Shown here piece by piece: positions 1-12,051 of a stretch of DNA of 64,000 nt. The translations under genes were made by a program, and so were the position numbers. The notes beneath the pieces are model-generated. The model was not told the origin of the DNA, searched no databases, and saw only the letters and a list, made by a program, of their open reading frames with translations. Origin of the DNA: Calamus simplicifolius (Eukaryota > Streptophyta > Magnoliopsida > Arecales > Arecaceae); NCBI GenBank assembly GCA_900491605.1, contig UESW01003904.1, positions 1,611,654-1,675,653 of the forward strand, in the 5' to 3' direction. The number at the start of each line of letters is the position of its first letter. Within the stretch, counting starts at the first letter, position 1.

Positions 1-2
1 AC

Positions 3-230
3 TGTGATAATTCAGCTGCTGTATTTTTGGCTAAAAACCATAAGAGTGGTAGTCGAAGTAAACATATCGACATTAAGTATTTAGCCATAAGAGAACGTGT
101 TAAAGAAAACAAAGTGGTCATAGAACACGTTAGCACTGAATTGATGATAGCTGATCCTTTGACTAAAGGCATGCCAATTAAGAATTTTAAGGATCATGTG
201 ATACGAATGGGAGTTGGTTCCATGATATAA
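3..230 (+). CDS. Copia 1 RNase H C-terminal end (partial)
   Basis: The frame reads CDNSAAVFLAKNHKSGSRSK and continues through HIDIKYLAIRERV to a stop at 230. This is the standard end of a Ty1/copia RNase H, with the DNSAA motif and the H-I-D/E-x-x-Y-x-x-R-E region. The frame is open to the window edge and, unlike the copy at 13363, has no two-base deletion after the SKH motif. Only the tail is present, so nothing can be said about whether the whole polyprotein was intact. Confidence 0.85.
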   Translation, partial: CDNSAAVFLAKNHKSGSRSKHIDIKYLAIRERVKENKVVIEHVSTELMIADPLTKGMPIKNFKDHVIRMGVGSMI

Positions 231-523
231 TTGCATGGATAACAGTTTGTACAAAGAAACTCTTATTTCAATTATTTGTTTATTTCTCATTCAGGTGTAC
301 ACGTTATTTGACTTTCGAGAAATGACAAACTTTTCTTTTGGACTCTGAATAAACATATGGTTTATTCATTATGTTATGTTGTCACATTTGGAATAGTGGT
401 AAAGAAATTGAATGCATTGTAATACATAGAAGATAATACTCAATTATAGAGGACCTATCGCTATGATTCATGTATTTAGTTTCTTATTCAGTGTTGATAA
501 AATATACGGACCAAGTGGGAGAA

Positions 524-1067
524 TGTAATATCCCGTTGCAATAGATGGTCCTTTGCAATAGATGGTCCTATTTTAATGCGATCGTTTGCGGATAATTTCA
601 ACGCCATCCACTAATTAATAAGTGATAACGATAGCTCCTTAAATGTTAAACGCCTGCTTTGATGGGAGCAGGCGGTGGAAGGGAATTGAGGAATCTCTTT
701 AAATAGAGATCCCTTCTAAGGCTTTTGATAACACAATGTCATCGAAAGAAAAACCAGAAAGAAGCGGAGGTATTGGGTCCCTGATCAAGAGCATATCCTG
801 AGGGCATACACCATCAGAGTGCGATAGCTCATTGATTGGAAGCACTCAATCAAGATCCCGAGTGATCCTGAGAGGTAGATCTGCAGCTGATTCAGATCAA
901 GAGGAAGATCAAGATTCACCAAGAGGAAGATCGAGATCCATCGAGAGGAAGATCAAGATCCTGATTCAGATCTTCTAGAGGTAGATCGAAAGCAATGGCT
1001 GGAGGTAATACAAAGATCCTATCTATTAATTCTATACATTGTGTAGATTGTTAATAGATCTCTAACA
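524..1067 (+). repeat. 3' LTR of copia 1
   Basis: The LTR begins TGTAATATCCC right after the purine tract AGTGGGAGAA and ends TCTAACA. It shares its start, a central TTTAAATAGAGATC promoter-like stretch near 703 and its end with the LTR at 13881-14350. Between 890 and 980 it carries short repeats of the form GAGGAAGATCAAGATC. Confidence 0.85.
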
Positions 1068-1947
1068 AGTTGATGATCATGGATCATATGTTGAAGTTAA
1101 ACTTAATATTCTGTATCACCTAGAATTCTAGAAACCTGGCATATCTGGGTGTCAGACACAGCAGCCTCTAAAAACTTAGGCATAAGAGCATGACATATAT
1201 CCTCCAAAAAACAAAGACACCAGGACATGGCATATGTATATGTATGTATAGGTAACATGGCATCCTTATATGGATGCATATATCATGGTCTTGATGCTTA
1301 CCGAAAAAAGAAAAACTAAAAAGTGGAAGAAGATATATATATATATATATATATATAGTGAGAGATGCTATCTAACAAACCAGATAATATTGCTAGCTTG
1401 ATTTAAATTTAGTTATGATGTATTAAAATACTTTAATCGATGATTAAGTATACTAACCTTACAGTAAAATAATAATGAACCTTTGCTTAGAGTGTCCACA
1501 TAACTGTGATAACTGAAAACATAATGACAGTTTGCTTAGAGTGTCTAGCACTTGAAACTAAAAGTCATGTCACTCCAAAAAAGTGAGAAGCGTTGGCATG
1601 CTTTGTTGTCAACGATATGCTTTAAAGTGGAGTGTCTAGCTATGGCATATCCCATCTTGCAGTGTTTAAGTATCCAAAAAGTATTGTCAATTTAGAAAAC
1701 CTAAAAATGGAGAGCCTATGTGATATAATTATGATGTAGAGAAAGAGTCTGAATGATTTATAATAATTCTAAATCATTCACCTTGGAAATGAATTAGAGA
1801 GATGAATGTGCACATATCCTCTTCTATCATTTTTTTTTTCTTTTGCTTAAATTGTTCTTTGTTCGTTTTGTTAATGCATAGAAAGTAGAATATATCTCTG
1901 CTCTAACTTTGATTTGAAATTAATAATAATTTGCCCATCTTGCACAG
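1068..1947. other. Non-coding stretch upstream of the first alpha-glucosidase exon
   Basis: AT-rich sequence with no supported exon. It holds an (AT)n microsatellite at about 1332-1357. The missing 5' exons of the alpha-glucosidase were not found here, so this is either intron or unrelated DNA joined by a rearrangement. Confidence 0.5.
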
Positions 1948-4900
1948 CTTCCTTCTGGATCATCTTTTTATGGAACTGGAGAAGTAAGCGGGCCGCTTGA
2001 GCGGACAGGCAAGTGGGTATGCCATCTATCCAGTTACCTATGGTATCTACTGTGATCAAATATCTAACCTCTATGGTCATTTCAGATTTTTACATGGAAC
2101 ACAGATGCAGGGGGTTATGGTCCAGGAACCACATCCCTGTATCAGTCACATCCTTGGGTTCTAGCTCTTCTACCAGATGGAAAGGCACTGGGCATTCTTG
2201 CTAACACAACTCAGCGTTGTGAGGTCTAGCAGGATTCCTTCCTTTTGCAGATGAATCTTCTGGACCCATTCATGTTTTGGTTTCACCTCTAAATAGATGC
2301 CACATTCTATTAGTCTAGTGATCATATTGCTTCTTGACAGATTGACTTATGGGAAGATTCCATGATAAAGTTTATGGCTGTGGCTGTTTACCCTGTGATC
2401 ACGTTTGGTCCATATGAGACACCCATTGATGTCCTGATGTCATTGTCTCAAGCAATTGGTTTCTCAAAGTCATTCTCCAATTTTCTAGATATCTTTTGAG
2501 ACACTTTATTCTATTTTATATTTTTGAATTTATGTGCTGCCTCTGTTTGTATTTGTTGTGTACTTAGATTGCTACATATCAAATTAATTTTTTTATGACA
2601 GTAATATCGAATCCAATGGGACATGTTTCATGCTTATTTTCATTTCTATTTTCTTTGAAGCCAATGAAGTGTACTTAGCAGAATTAAATTAGTGATTTGA
2701 TAGCTTTTGAACATGTGTTTTGGATCATGACTATGATAGCTTGTAGATCATGCAACTAGATGTTGAAGAAAGTAATTAGCAAACTTGTTGGTGAATGGAA
2801 CAATGCAATATTCCTAGTCTAGTTGTCCAATGAGAAATTTAACACCAGAATTAGGTTCCTCACACAAATCAGGGTGGTCCTAAATGAACTTTTTTAGGTG
2901 ACCAACTTGTAATAGTATGTTGGAACTAATGATCATGTGGTGAAGAAAGTGTGTAGAGGGACATCGATAGCAATATCTAACCAACAATAGATGATAATAA
3001 TTATTGGAAGGATCTAAGCAATGCATGCCGCCAAATTATCTAGATTCAAAAAAGACCACATGATTTTGTATTTGAATTTCACAACATTGCAATGGTTCAC
3101 AGCAAGAACGGTAGCTTAACATTAAAAGCTGCACTTGGCCATGACTTCTCTCTTATATCATTTACTGAACATACATTACTCCAATATATTTACATTAGGA
3201 GACTTCGACAAACAAACAACAAAATATACTATTTTCATTGTCATTTGTTTCTGAAAGCCCCTAAACCATACTGGCAGTTTATGCAAAATTATATCCTTTC
3301 ATTCTTATCTACTATACTCAACTCCCAAGTGCTCTGTTCATGAAGCTTCTTGCTTCCATGGCTCAATATCACATGCGTTGCTCATACCGTCTTCTAGTAG
3401 TTTCTATATAATGACATTCAATTATAACACATTTAAGTATATGAAGCTGCAGTTAGTATAAAACTGAACTTTGTCAAATCATGTAATACTTGGAAATTTG
3501 CTCATGATAGCTGAAATTTCTTTTGTGATCTATATTGCTTTTACCATTACAACTTGGTTCTGATATCTAATTCTTCTCTATTAAAATTTTAGGAACTCTC
3601 TTTATGCCTCCAAAATGGTCACTTGGCTATCATCAATGTCGTTGGAACTATGATTCTGCTGCAAAAGTTCTCAAGGCACTTTGATATTAATTACTTAATT
3701 TGCATATTGCTTCTTTCATTTGTATTTTAGATCTTTTTCCCCCATTTTGGGTTTGCAAACTAGTTTAATTGTTTTCTTTTATCTGAAGCTTTCGTTTCTG
3801 ATATTCATGCTTTGGCTTTGTCCTCATACAGATTGCCAGAGCATTTCGAGGGAAACACATACCTTGTGATGTCATATGGATGGACATTGACTATATGGAT
3901 GGCTTTCGATGTTTTACATTTGACAAAGTATATTTCTTCATACTAAGCTAGGATATAATATGCCGTCATCAGTGTGCATTTCTATGCAGGTTTTACATGT
4001 AGACTATATTTTTCTGATCTTTTTGAGACCAGGCTTATGATGTGGCAGATACAAAAAGAATAAGCTGCTTGTATCCTAATTCAAATGGTTAGCAAATGGA
4101 GATTAAATACAACTGGACAACTAAATGCAAACAATAAACTCATTCATTTTTTAAGAATGTGTTTCCTGTGACTTCATGCAATATGATATTTCATGCACTA
4201 ACATTTATGTATGGATGCATTATAGCATGCATTTGTTAAATTTATTTGTTTTAGATGATGGTTTAAATGTCCTATTGTATTGGCTAGTATGGTATGTGCC
4301 ATACCGTATCTGAAGGGAATTGATACTTGGTGCACCCTCAAACTGAGTGTTTGTGCTAAGTTATGTAGCAAGAAAAGAAAGAAGGGAAAAGAGTTATAGA
4401 GGGTACATATTGGGATGCTCAACTAAGACGGTTGTTGGGATGGGACGAGATAGCGAGGCATCCTATTTCGAGGAGAAATTAAGATACCTCCATCCCGTAG
4501 GATTTAAAACCTTGCTTTTAGAAATAATCTCCCTTGGTTGACCAAATTTTAGTATGAGGCATAGATAAAACCTCAAGGGTACATTTCATGGACTAATTGG
4601 ACAAAGGAGCATTTTCAAAAATGCATGCCGTAAATGCTGCAGAATAATTTTCTAGTTATACTGAGATTCTCAACATTGTTCTTGTGGGATAAATACTGAT
4701 CAACCTTTATCCCTCTTGTTCTGATTAGTAATCATATCTGCAGGATTGATCACTGATGCATGATGGTATACATAACAAGCGTCAAACTTTGTATTTGGCT
4801 ATACGAGAAGTTTAGTAGCAACCTTCTATTGAGGTTTATCAACATCCTCATTTTTTCTTTCTTTCTTTCTTTGTTTTCTAGCCTAGTACTCTTTCAGGAA

Positions 4901-6212
4901 AAAATGCATTTTCATCAAATATTTTGAGTAAAAACCATAATATTGCTCATCAAAGCTTGTGCCAACTATTCAGGGTGGCTTTTTAATATGCATTTACCTT
5001 TGCCAAGTTCACTGGGGGGTGTGTGTGTGTATTATATAAAAATTCTTGACAGCACTAGTAAATGACTATCATGATATATATCTTGGTTGGTCAGGTAATT
5101 TTGTTGCTTCAGTGGCAAGTGAACCTTCCAAGGGACTAAAAACATCACCAGAGCTCTGTTAACTCCATGCTTTTTTATCGCCATTTTCTAACATATATCC
5201 ACAAATTTTCAGGTTACTTTAACACCACACAAAGATGCATTGATTCTAGGATTTATTTATCATTGTCATCTATCCTTCTAGTTAGCAGCAATCTTTGTCT
5301 GTATTTATGTCTTGGATGCATAAAGGACTTGAGAATATATTGCATTACCTACACAGAGGGTGTAAAGAATACAAGGGCTCCTACAGCTTTCAATGTGTAC
5401 ATATCTGCTTACATGTAGCTCTTATTTATGCTTACATATGTTTATTTGTTGGTAAGGTTTTCATTGAATTTCAATATAGATTTGAGATTTGATATTCATC
5501 ATCTCTTTTCCATTTTTAAGGGGAGGTATGGCCGGGCCCTTGTGTTTTTCCTGATTTCACACAAGAGAAAACACGTTTGTGGTGGGCTAATTTTGTGAGG
5601 AACTTCATGTCTAATGGAGTTGATGGAATATGGAATGCTATGAATGAGCCCGCTGTTTCAAGGCAAAACTTAGAAAAGCTAACTTTTGTATTTTGCAGTT
5701 TCTGTTAATTATTATTAGTGAGTGAAACTAACGTTCTTGATTTGTAGACTGTAACAAAAACAATGCCAGAGAGCAACATTCACAGAGGAGATACTGAACT
5801 TGGTGGTCGCCAAAATCACACTCATTATCACAATGTAATTCCTCTAGCTAATATGTTTTCTGCCTTCATTGGTTATAGTTACGTTAATTGCAGTAAAGCA
5901 TTTTATTTTCTTGTTTTGAAGTAAAAAAGGGGTTTGTGAGCTATTAATATTTTTTCTATATGTGTGCTATGTTCTAATTCATAGTTTTAGTTGGAATATC
6001 AAGTTCTAATTTTTAGCTTCATACAGGTTTATGGCATGCTGATGGCAAGATCAACTTATGAGGGAATGAAAATGGCTAGCGAGATTAAATGGCCATTTGT
6101 TCTCACCAGAGCTGGTTTCATAGGAAGTCAACGTTATGCTGCAACCTGGACTGGAGATAACCTATCAAACTGGGAGCACCTACATATGAGTATACCTATG
6201 GTGCTTCAATTG
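1948..6212 (+). pseudogene. GH31 alpha-glucosidase fragment (heteroglycan-glucosidase type), catalytically dead
   Basis: Exons seen: 1948-2016 (SFYGTGEVSG, GPLERTGKW), 2086-2223 (IFTWNTDAGGYG, TSLYQSHPWVLALLP), 2341-2458 (YPVITFGPYETP), 3593-3675 (LFMPPKWSLGYHQCRWNY), 3832-3927 (DVIWMDIDYMDGFRCFTFDK), a degenerate piece near 4034-4090, 5521-5662 (GEVWPGPCVFPDF, WNAMNEPAV), 5748-5834 (TVTKTMPESNIHRGD) and 6027-6212 (VYGMLMARSTYEGM, TRAGFIGSQRYAATWTGDN). Order and phases match the middle of plant GH31 enzymes related to Arabidopsis heteroglycan glucosidase 1, a cytosolic enzyme of maltose and heteroglycan metabolism. The WTGDN acid/base motif is kept. The nucleophile Asp of WNDMNEP is Ala (GCT, 5637-5639). 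One T is missing near 5658, shifting the frame. Two introns begin with GC. The exon with the LDPGIK region is not cleanly found, and both protein ends are absent. Confidence 0.88.
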
Positions 6213-7129
6213 GTAAGTTGATGCCTTTTCTGATTTCGAAGGATCCATGCTGCAAGCAAAGCTATTACTTATACAAATATATGGTAGCTTAAGCGACTAA
6301 TAGAGGGTTGGAAGTCCCTCAAGGCACTATATTCTGTCATTGTGGTAGAGACATACATCCATTTGTTTAGGGCCTTGTAAATAAAATTATAAAACTAATA
6401 ACTCATTTCTGCCAGTTGGCCATCTTATTCCGAAAGTTAATAGTATTAGAGAGAATTATATACTTGTATATGCAATTATTTTGCTGTTTGTCTATTGCGT
6501 ACGAGATTTGTGGGCAGTCTCTACTTTTACGTTTATGTTGTGCTTGCATCATAATGCATGGTGAAAACTACTTTTATCATTGACCTCCAAATCCAATCTT
6601 ATTAATACACCCATGTTTTAACCTGCCAGTCTGTTTGTGAGGATCCATGCCATGGTATCATCCACCTAAGCTCAAATCTTATGTTGAAGGAGAGAAATAA
6701 TGAACAGGTGCATCTTTCAGGGCTTGGTCTGAACTTGTCAAATTACATGAAGGATCATAAAAAAAATCTTTAGCTATGGGTGTTGCAGCCATTTGTATTA
6801 CACATCTCATCATGGATTCTAGTAAATACTACATGGCAAGCAATCATCTATTCCTTGCCTTCCCATTATTAACACTGCCTGCAGTGTGCAGTTTAATTTC
6901 AGCTCCATCATAATGTTTGATGGTCAAGTGTCCTGCAGAATGATCCTCAATGATCACTGCTAATTATTTGTTTTGTTTGGTAGACGGGACAGAACCGCTG
7001 CTCAAACCCTAAGGTTGCGTTTGGTAGCATGGCAATCTATTTTATAATAGAGAGGTAATTCAGATTCCAGATTAGTTCATTGTCAGATGTCGGTTTGTAA
7101 TCATCTTCTCACTGAAACTATATTGAAGG
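6213..7129. other. Non-coding stretch after the last alpha-glucosidase exon
   Basis: The 6212 exon ends at a canonical GTAAGT donor. I found no following exon (the GH31 region with PDIGGF) before the copia insertion at 7130, nor just beyond that insertion at 14351. The stretch GGTTGCGTTTGGTA at about 7013 resembles the end of a small DNA transposon. Confidence 0.5.
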
Positions 7130-7655
7130 TGTAGTATCCCGTTGGTGGATGGTTCTATTTTATTTTATTATTTTATTTGGTAACCACTTGCCATATATCT
7201 TAATCTTTTGAAGATAATTCTCAATATATCTATCCACTAAGTAAGTGATAACCATATATCTCTTTTGAAATTTAAAATGTTAGAAGGGAGTTAAGAAATC
7301 TCTATAAATAATATCCATACACTAAGTGATAACCATATATCTCTTTTGAAATTTAAAATGCTGGAACGGAGTTAAAAAAATCTCTATAGATAGAGAGTTA
7401 TAAGGTTTTTAATATGTCATACATCATAAGAGAAAACCAAAGATTGAGATTGGGTCCCTAATCAAGAGTAAATATTGACCATTGAAGCACTCAACTCAAT
7501 CCTGATTCAGATCCTCAAGAGATAGATTCTATTGAAGCACTCAACTCAATCAAATCCTGATTCAAAAGGTAGATTCCATTGAAGCACTCAATCGCGGAAG
7601 TTAATACATTGATCATGTCTATTATTTTATTATTTCTATGCAATTTTTACACGTA
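7130..7655 (+). repeat. 5' LTR of copia 2 (rearranged, 3' edge lost)
   Basis: Starts TGTAGTATCCCGTTGG and follows the 3' LTR (13881-14350), but with internal duplications: an 80-90 bp block around AGTGATAACCATATATCTC appears twice, and the GAAGCACTCAACTCAATC segment appears three times. Similarity to the 3' LTR stops near 7655, before its last 30-40 bases, so the usual CA end and the adjoining primer-binding site are not visible. Confidence 0.8.
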
Positions 7656-9473
7656 TCAAGCCTTAATGCCTCTGCTTGTAAGTGTTTATCTTATTTTAAG
7701 ATTTAATTATTTGTGTTTCTATTATTTTAAAATTTAATTATTTTAAGATCTAATTAAATTTTTGAGAACAAGTAATTATCCCTCTCGTGTGGCGGAGCGT
7801 TCTTCGTACAAAACTTTTTAATTAAAGAAAGTTAATAAAATTAATAAAACTACAATTGTGGATTCTCAATCCTAGGATTTTTGGTTCAAACCACGTGAAG
7901 TTAGTTTTCTCTCTTCTATTTTCTACCTATTTTACCGTGATTTCTTGTGAGACGTGGGGAAATTTCTCTTTGGTTGTTGGACGTGATGAGGCTGCCGTAC
8001 GTAAAATGAACGGAAACCAGTGGCCTTAACTACGAAGCGGAATCACCGGATGAAGGGGCATTTCTTGTTGCAGCAAGGGAATTTGGATTTGAGTTCTGTA
8101 GGAGGACTCAATCAAGTTTGTTTTGTTTCACACAGCAATTCCGAGCTATACAGCAATTCCCGAGCTATAAATGAGGAAACTGGTGGGCCTTCCTACGAAA
8201 TCGTCTTCCCTGATAAAACGTTGTGCGTGATTTCAGCCATAAAAAAAAAAAACAAAAAAGGTTTTTGGCCGTTTGCGCATGCTTGGCCATTGTTCCTTCG
8301 TTTTTTTGCGTGATGGTGATGAAGCACGATACTCTAGTACTACGGCAATAGGTGCCGTATGTAAATAAACGGAAGACCCTTTCGTGAAGAAGTTGAACGG
8401 TTATGGTGCCGTATACGAATAAAATAATGGATGCTTAGATATTTTCCGTGAGTTTTGGAGATGCCTTTTTCTTCTCTCTCATGCGGTAATGAAAGATGAC
8501 ATGGATAAAAGATTTTTGAAATATAATTTATTATATTTATTATAATAAAAGGTTCGGTTAGCCTATTTGAATGCGTAATTTTTTAGTTTTTCATGCAATT
8601 TTAAGAAAAAAAATAAAATAACATCTTATCTATTTGATTAAATTTTAAATGTATGCTATTATTTGTTTAATATTTATTTCATTATATCATGTGATATAAT
8701 TTGTTTTATCATTTGTTTCTTAAGTTTAAATTTTTTTAATTAAAATACACCTTCTGAGCCTCTGTGACTATGATGTTTTGCATAGACTGGTCCAAGGAAA
8801 TAATAAGCTACGATCGGACGTGTTTTAATTAACAAAAATTTTCTTAAGATGATAATTTTAAAAATACATTAAATAGACGATTGATATGCTATCGCTCCTA
8901 TTTTGCATATTAGATTTTATTTGGTGTCTATTACTTAATTGGTTCGTTGACTGACCTAAGGAAAGCAACGGGACCCCCACCTCTCTACCTAAGGAAAGCA
9001 ACGGGATCCACCTCTCTTCTACTGGCCTGGCCAATTTGATTAATTCAGATCTTGATTTAGAAATGTTATGTTGATTAAGATCACCACCTAATAATCATGC
9101 TAAATTGGTTAATCTATATGCATATAATGGAGTTCAAATGTCATGTGGTCAATATGATTTTTATTAATTGAGAAGTAGCGACAGCATCTTTAATTAATCA
9201 AAATTATATATTAAGTTGCAAAGATCACATAAGGTTAGATGACATTAATTGTGATTAATTATATTAATGCAATGAATCTTATCCCATAGGAATTTTTATT
9301 GCACTGATATAATTAATTAGGATGGGATAACAAATTATTTTCTTAATTACCCACAGAATAATTTGTTAATCACATCATTAAGTTAATAAGTCTATTTAAG
9401 TATAATAACTTAGCCCATAGGTAGTTATTATATGTTATTGATTCATGTTATTGCATGTTTATATTGGTAAGAT
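7656..9473. other. Copia 2 leader region with foreign-looking sequence
   Basis: About 1.8 kb between the LTR and gag, unusually long for a copia leader. It holds three copies of a TGCCGTA-centred motif (about 7993, 8353, 8408), a tandem pair of CAGCAATTCCGAGCTATA (8133-8169) and a tandem pair of ACCTAAGGAAAGCAACGGGA (about 8955-9008). The open frame at 8020-8313 shows no recognisable domain. Part of this region may be a later insertion that removed the LTR edge. Confidence 0.5.
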
Positions 9474-10340
9474 ATGACATTAAGTTATATGCCTCAAATT
9501 CAGTTACATGAACATGATTTTTATTTTTATGCAGCTATTTTGCCTGTTAATATTTCTGATATGAAATGTGATGTTCCCGATTTAAGTGGTGACAATTATA
9601 AAGTATGGAAGGAAAGAATTCTTCTTCAATTAGGGTGCATGGATATTGACTATGCTATCAAGAATGATGAACCACATTCGGTTACATCTACTAGCACTCA
9701 GGCTGAGATTGCTGCGTATGAACGATAGGAGCGATCCAATCGCTTTAGTATGATGTTCATACGTACTAAGATTTCTGCTAGTATACTACTAGTATACGTG
9801 ATTCAATTCCTGAGTGCAAAAATGTCAAGGAACTTCTGAAGGCTATTGATGCACAATTTGAGTCTTCAAATAAGGCACTAGCTAGCACCCTAATAGCAAA
9901 GTTGTCATCAATGAAGCTCACTACTGTTGGAGGTGTGCATGAGCAAAGGACATTGCGGCTCAGTTGAAATCCCTAGAGGTTGAGATGTCAGAATCTTTCT
10001 TAGTGCACTTTATTTTGAATTCACTCCCAAACAATATAGTCCCTTCAAAATATCTTATAACACACATAAGGATAAATGGTCAATTAATGAACTTCTAACC
10101 ATGTGTTCGAGAGGAAGGGAGGCTGATTTTGGAAATGGGAGAAAGTGCGCATTTAGCTACTTAGAGAAAGACTAAAGCTGCTAAAGCCAAACACAAAGGA
10201 AAGGGTAAAGTACCCATCCATACAGAAGACAAGAAGGAATCCAAGTGCTTCTTTTGCAAGAAGAAAGGGCATATAAAGAAGGATTGCTTCAAATTCAAGG
10301 CTTGGCTTGATAAGAAAGGTACGCTAACCTCATTCGTATG
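9474..10340 (+). pseudogene. Copia 2 gag
   Basis: Frame begins near 9474 and includes DLSGDNYKVWKERI and LGCMDIDYAI, the conserved N-terminal part of copia gag, which binds RNA and forms the virus-like particle. The first frame stops at about 9728 and continues in other frames. A CCHC zinc knuckle of form C-x2-C-x4-H-x4-C (CFFCKKKGHIKKDC) is encoded around 10245-10290. Several frame changes show decay. Confidence 0.82.
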
Positions 10341-10353
10341 TTATAAATCCAAT

Positions 10354-10719
10354 TTGGTTATATGTCATAACACATGGTGGATTGATTCTGGTTCTACAAT
10401 CCATGTTTTAAATACCTTGCATGGTTTTCTAAATCAAAGGAAACCATTGGGAAGTGTACAAAGCATCTATTCAGGAAACAAGATGGGTTCACATGTGGAA
10501 GCGATTGGGATGTGCAGACTTATTTTAGATTCTAGTTTTGTTTTAGATTTGGAAAAGACTTTTTATATTCCAAGTTTCTTTAGAAATTTGATTTTAGTGT
10601 CAATACTTGTTCTCACAGGATATTCCATTAATTTTAATAAAAGCTCTATTGATTATTTTATAAATCTAAGCTTATTGGGAATGGTACATTGTTCGGCAAT
10701 CTTTTTCAAATTAATTTAA
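10354..10719 (+). pseudogene. Copia 2 protease
   Basis: The frame reads TWWIDSGSTIHV near its start. DSGST is the aspartic-protease active-site motif of copia elements, which cuts the gag-pol polyprotein. The frame ends at a stop near 10717. The following piece up to 10795 is in another frame, leading to the integrase zinc finger. Confidence 0.8.
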
Positions 10720-10795
10720 AAAATAATACCTCCTATAATGTGATGCACGCCCAAACTTGTATGAAAAAATGTATTATGAATGAGAATTCCTCTCT

Positions 10796-12048
10796 TTGTG
10801 GCATCGGAGATTAGGTCACATTTCCATTGAGAGAATTAAAAGATTAGTAAAAGATGGAGTACTTGATACTCTTGATTTTACTGATTTTGGCACTTGTGTG
10901 GACTGCATAAAGGGAAAGCAAACCAACAAGTCCAAGAAAGATGCCAAGAGAAGTTCAAAATACTGGAGATCATACATACATATATATGTAGTCCAAATAT
11001 GGACTCGTATGGTCAGATATACTTCATCTCATTTATTGATGGCTATTCACGATATATGTATCTCTACCTGCTTCATAATAGAACGAAGCATTAAATGCCT
11101 TTAAGGTATTCAAGGCAGAAGTAGAGAAACAATGCGGCAAGCAAATTAAGATTATGAGGTCAGATAGAGGTGGAGAATATTATGGTAGATACATTGAGAA
11201 TAGACAAGCACCTGGTCCGTTTGCTCGGTTTTTTAAAGAAAATGAAATTGTTGCACAATACACCATGCTGAGGTCTCTTGACCAAAACAGTGTAGCTGAA
11301 AGGAGAAACCGAACATTATTGGACATGGTAAGGAGCATGATTGTCAGCTCCAACCTACCTAAATCCTTGTGGACTGAAGCTCTTAAAACTGCTGTATATA
11401 TTAAACCGGGTTCCAATCAAGGCTGTTTTTAAAACGCTATTTGAGTTATTTAAAGGTTGGAAACCAAGTTTGCAACATATACATGTTTGGGGATGCCCAT
11501 CTGAAGTAAGAGTTTATAATTCACAAGAAAAGAAACTAGACCCAAGGACTATTAGTGGATATTTTATTGGATATGCTGAGAAATCCAAGGGTTATAGATT
11601 TTATTGTCCATCTCACAGCACTAGGATTGTGGAATCAAGAAATGCAAAATTTCTTGAGAATGACTTGATCAGTGGGAGTGATCAAGCTCAGTATTTGGCT
11701 TTTTTTGAGAAAGATCATTCAGATATTCCAACTTCTACTTCAAGTGAGGGATTGGTTGTTATTTATAGCACTTCTCAAACTCAATTAAGTACTCAACAAC
11801 CAGTCATTAAGATTTCACAAGCTGCTGATGATAATATAGAAGATCATGTTGTTCAACAACAATCAGTTGTGCAAGATACTCCTCAAGAGGTCATTGACAT
11901 AACATTAAGAAAATCAAATAGAATAAAGAAATCAGCAATTTCTAGTGATTATATTGTGTATCTACAGGAATCTGATTATAACATTAGAGCCAAAAATGAT
12001 CCTGAAACGTTTTCACAAGCCATGAGTTCTAAAGAATCAAACTTGTAG
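10796..12048 (+). pseudogene. Copia 2 integrase
   Basis: Starts with WHRRLGHISIERI and, about 30 codons on, CVDCIKGK, an HHCC zinc-binding domain. The core follows in several frames: MRSDRGGEYYG (11154 on) carries the second catalytic Asp, and SVAERRNRTLLDMVRSM the catalytic Glu region. From about 11430 to the stop at 12048 lies the C-terminal part, with GYFIGYAEKSKGYRFY and later LRKSNRIKK. Frame breaks near 11100 and 11420 make it inactive. Integrase inserts the cDNA into the host chromosome. Confidence 0.85.
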
Positions 12049-12051
12049 TAC

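Larger units (their letters stand above)
1..1067 (+). mobile_element. 3' end of a Ty1/copia retrotransposon (copia 1)
   Basis: The window opens inside the RNase H end of a copia polyprotein, followed by a 3' untranslated stretch, a purine-rich tract and an LTR. The first 520 bases align closely with 13363-13880 of the copia element at 7130-14350, so the two belong to one family. The 5' part of the element lies outside the window, so its target duplication cannot be checked. Confidence 0.9.

Noticed and set aside
5280..5400. Possible remnant of the LDPGIK exon of the alpha-glucosidase
   Set aside because: Only very short similarity (around CTTGGATGCATAAAGGAC) in a shifting frame, so it was not counted as an exon.
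8020..8313. 97-codon open frame in the copia 2 leader
   Set aside because: It starts at a non-ATG codon, has no recognisable domain and ends in a poly-A-derived Lys run.
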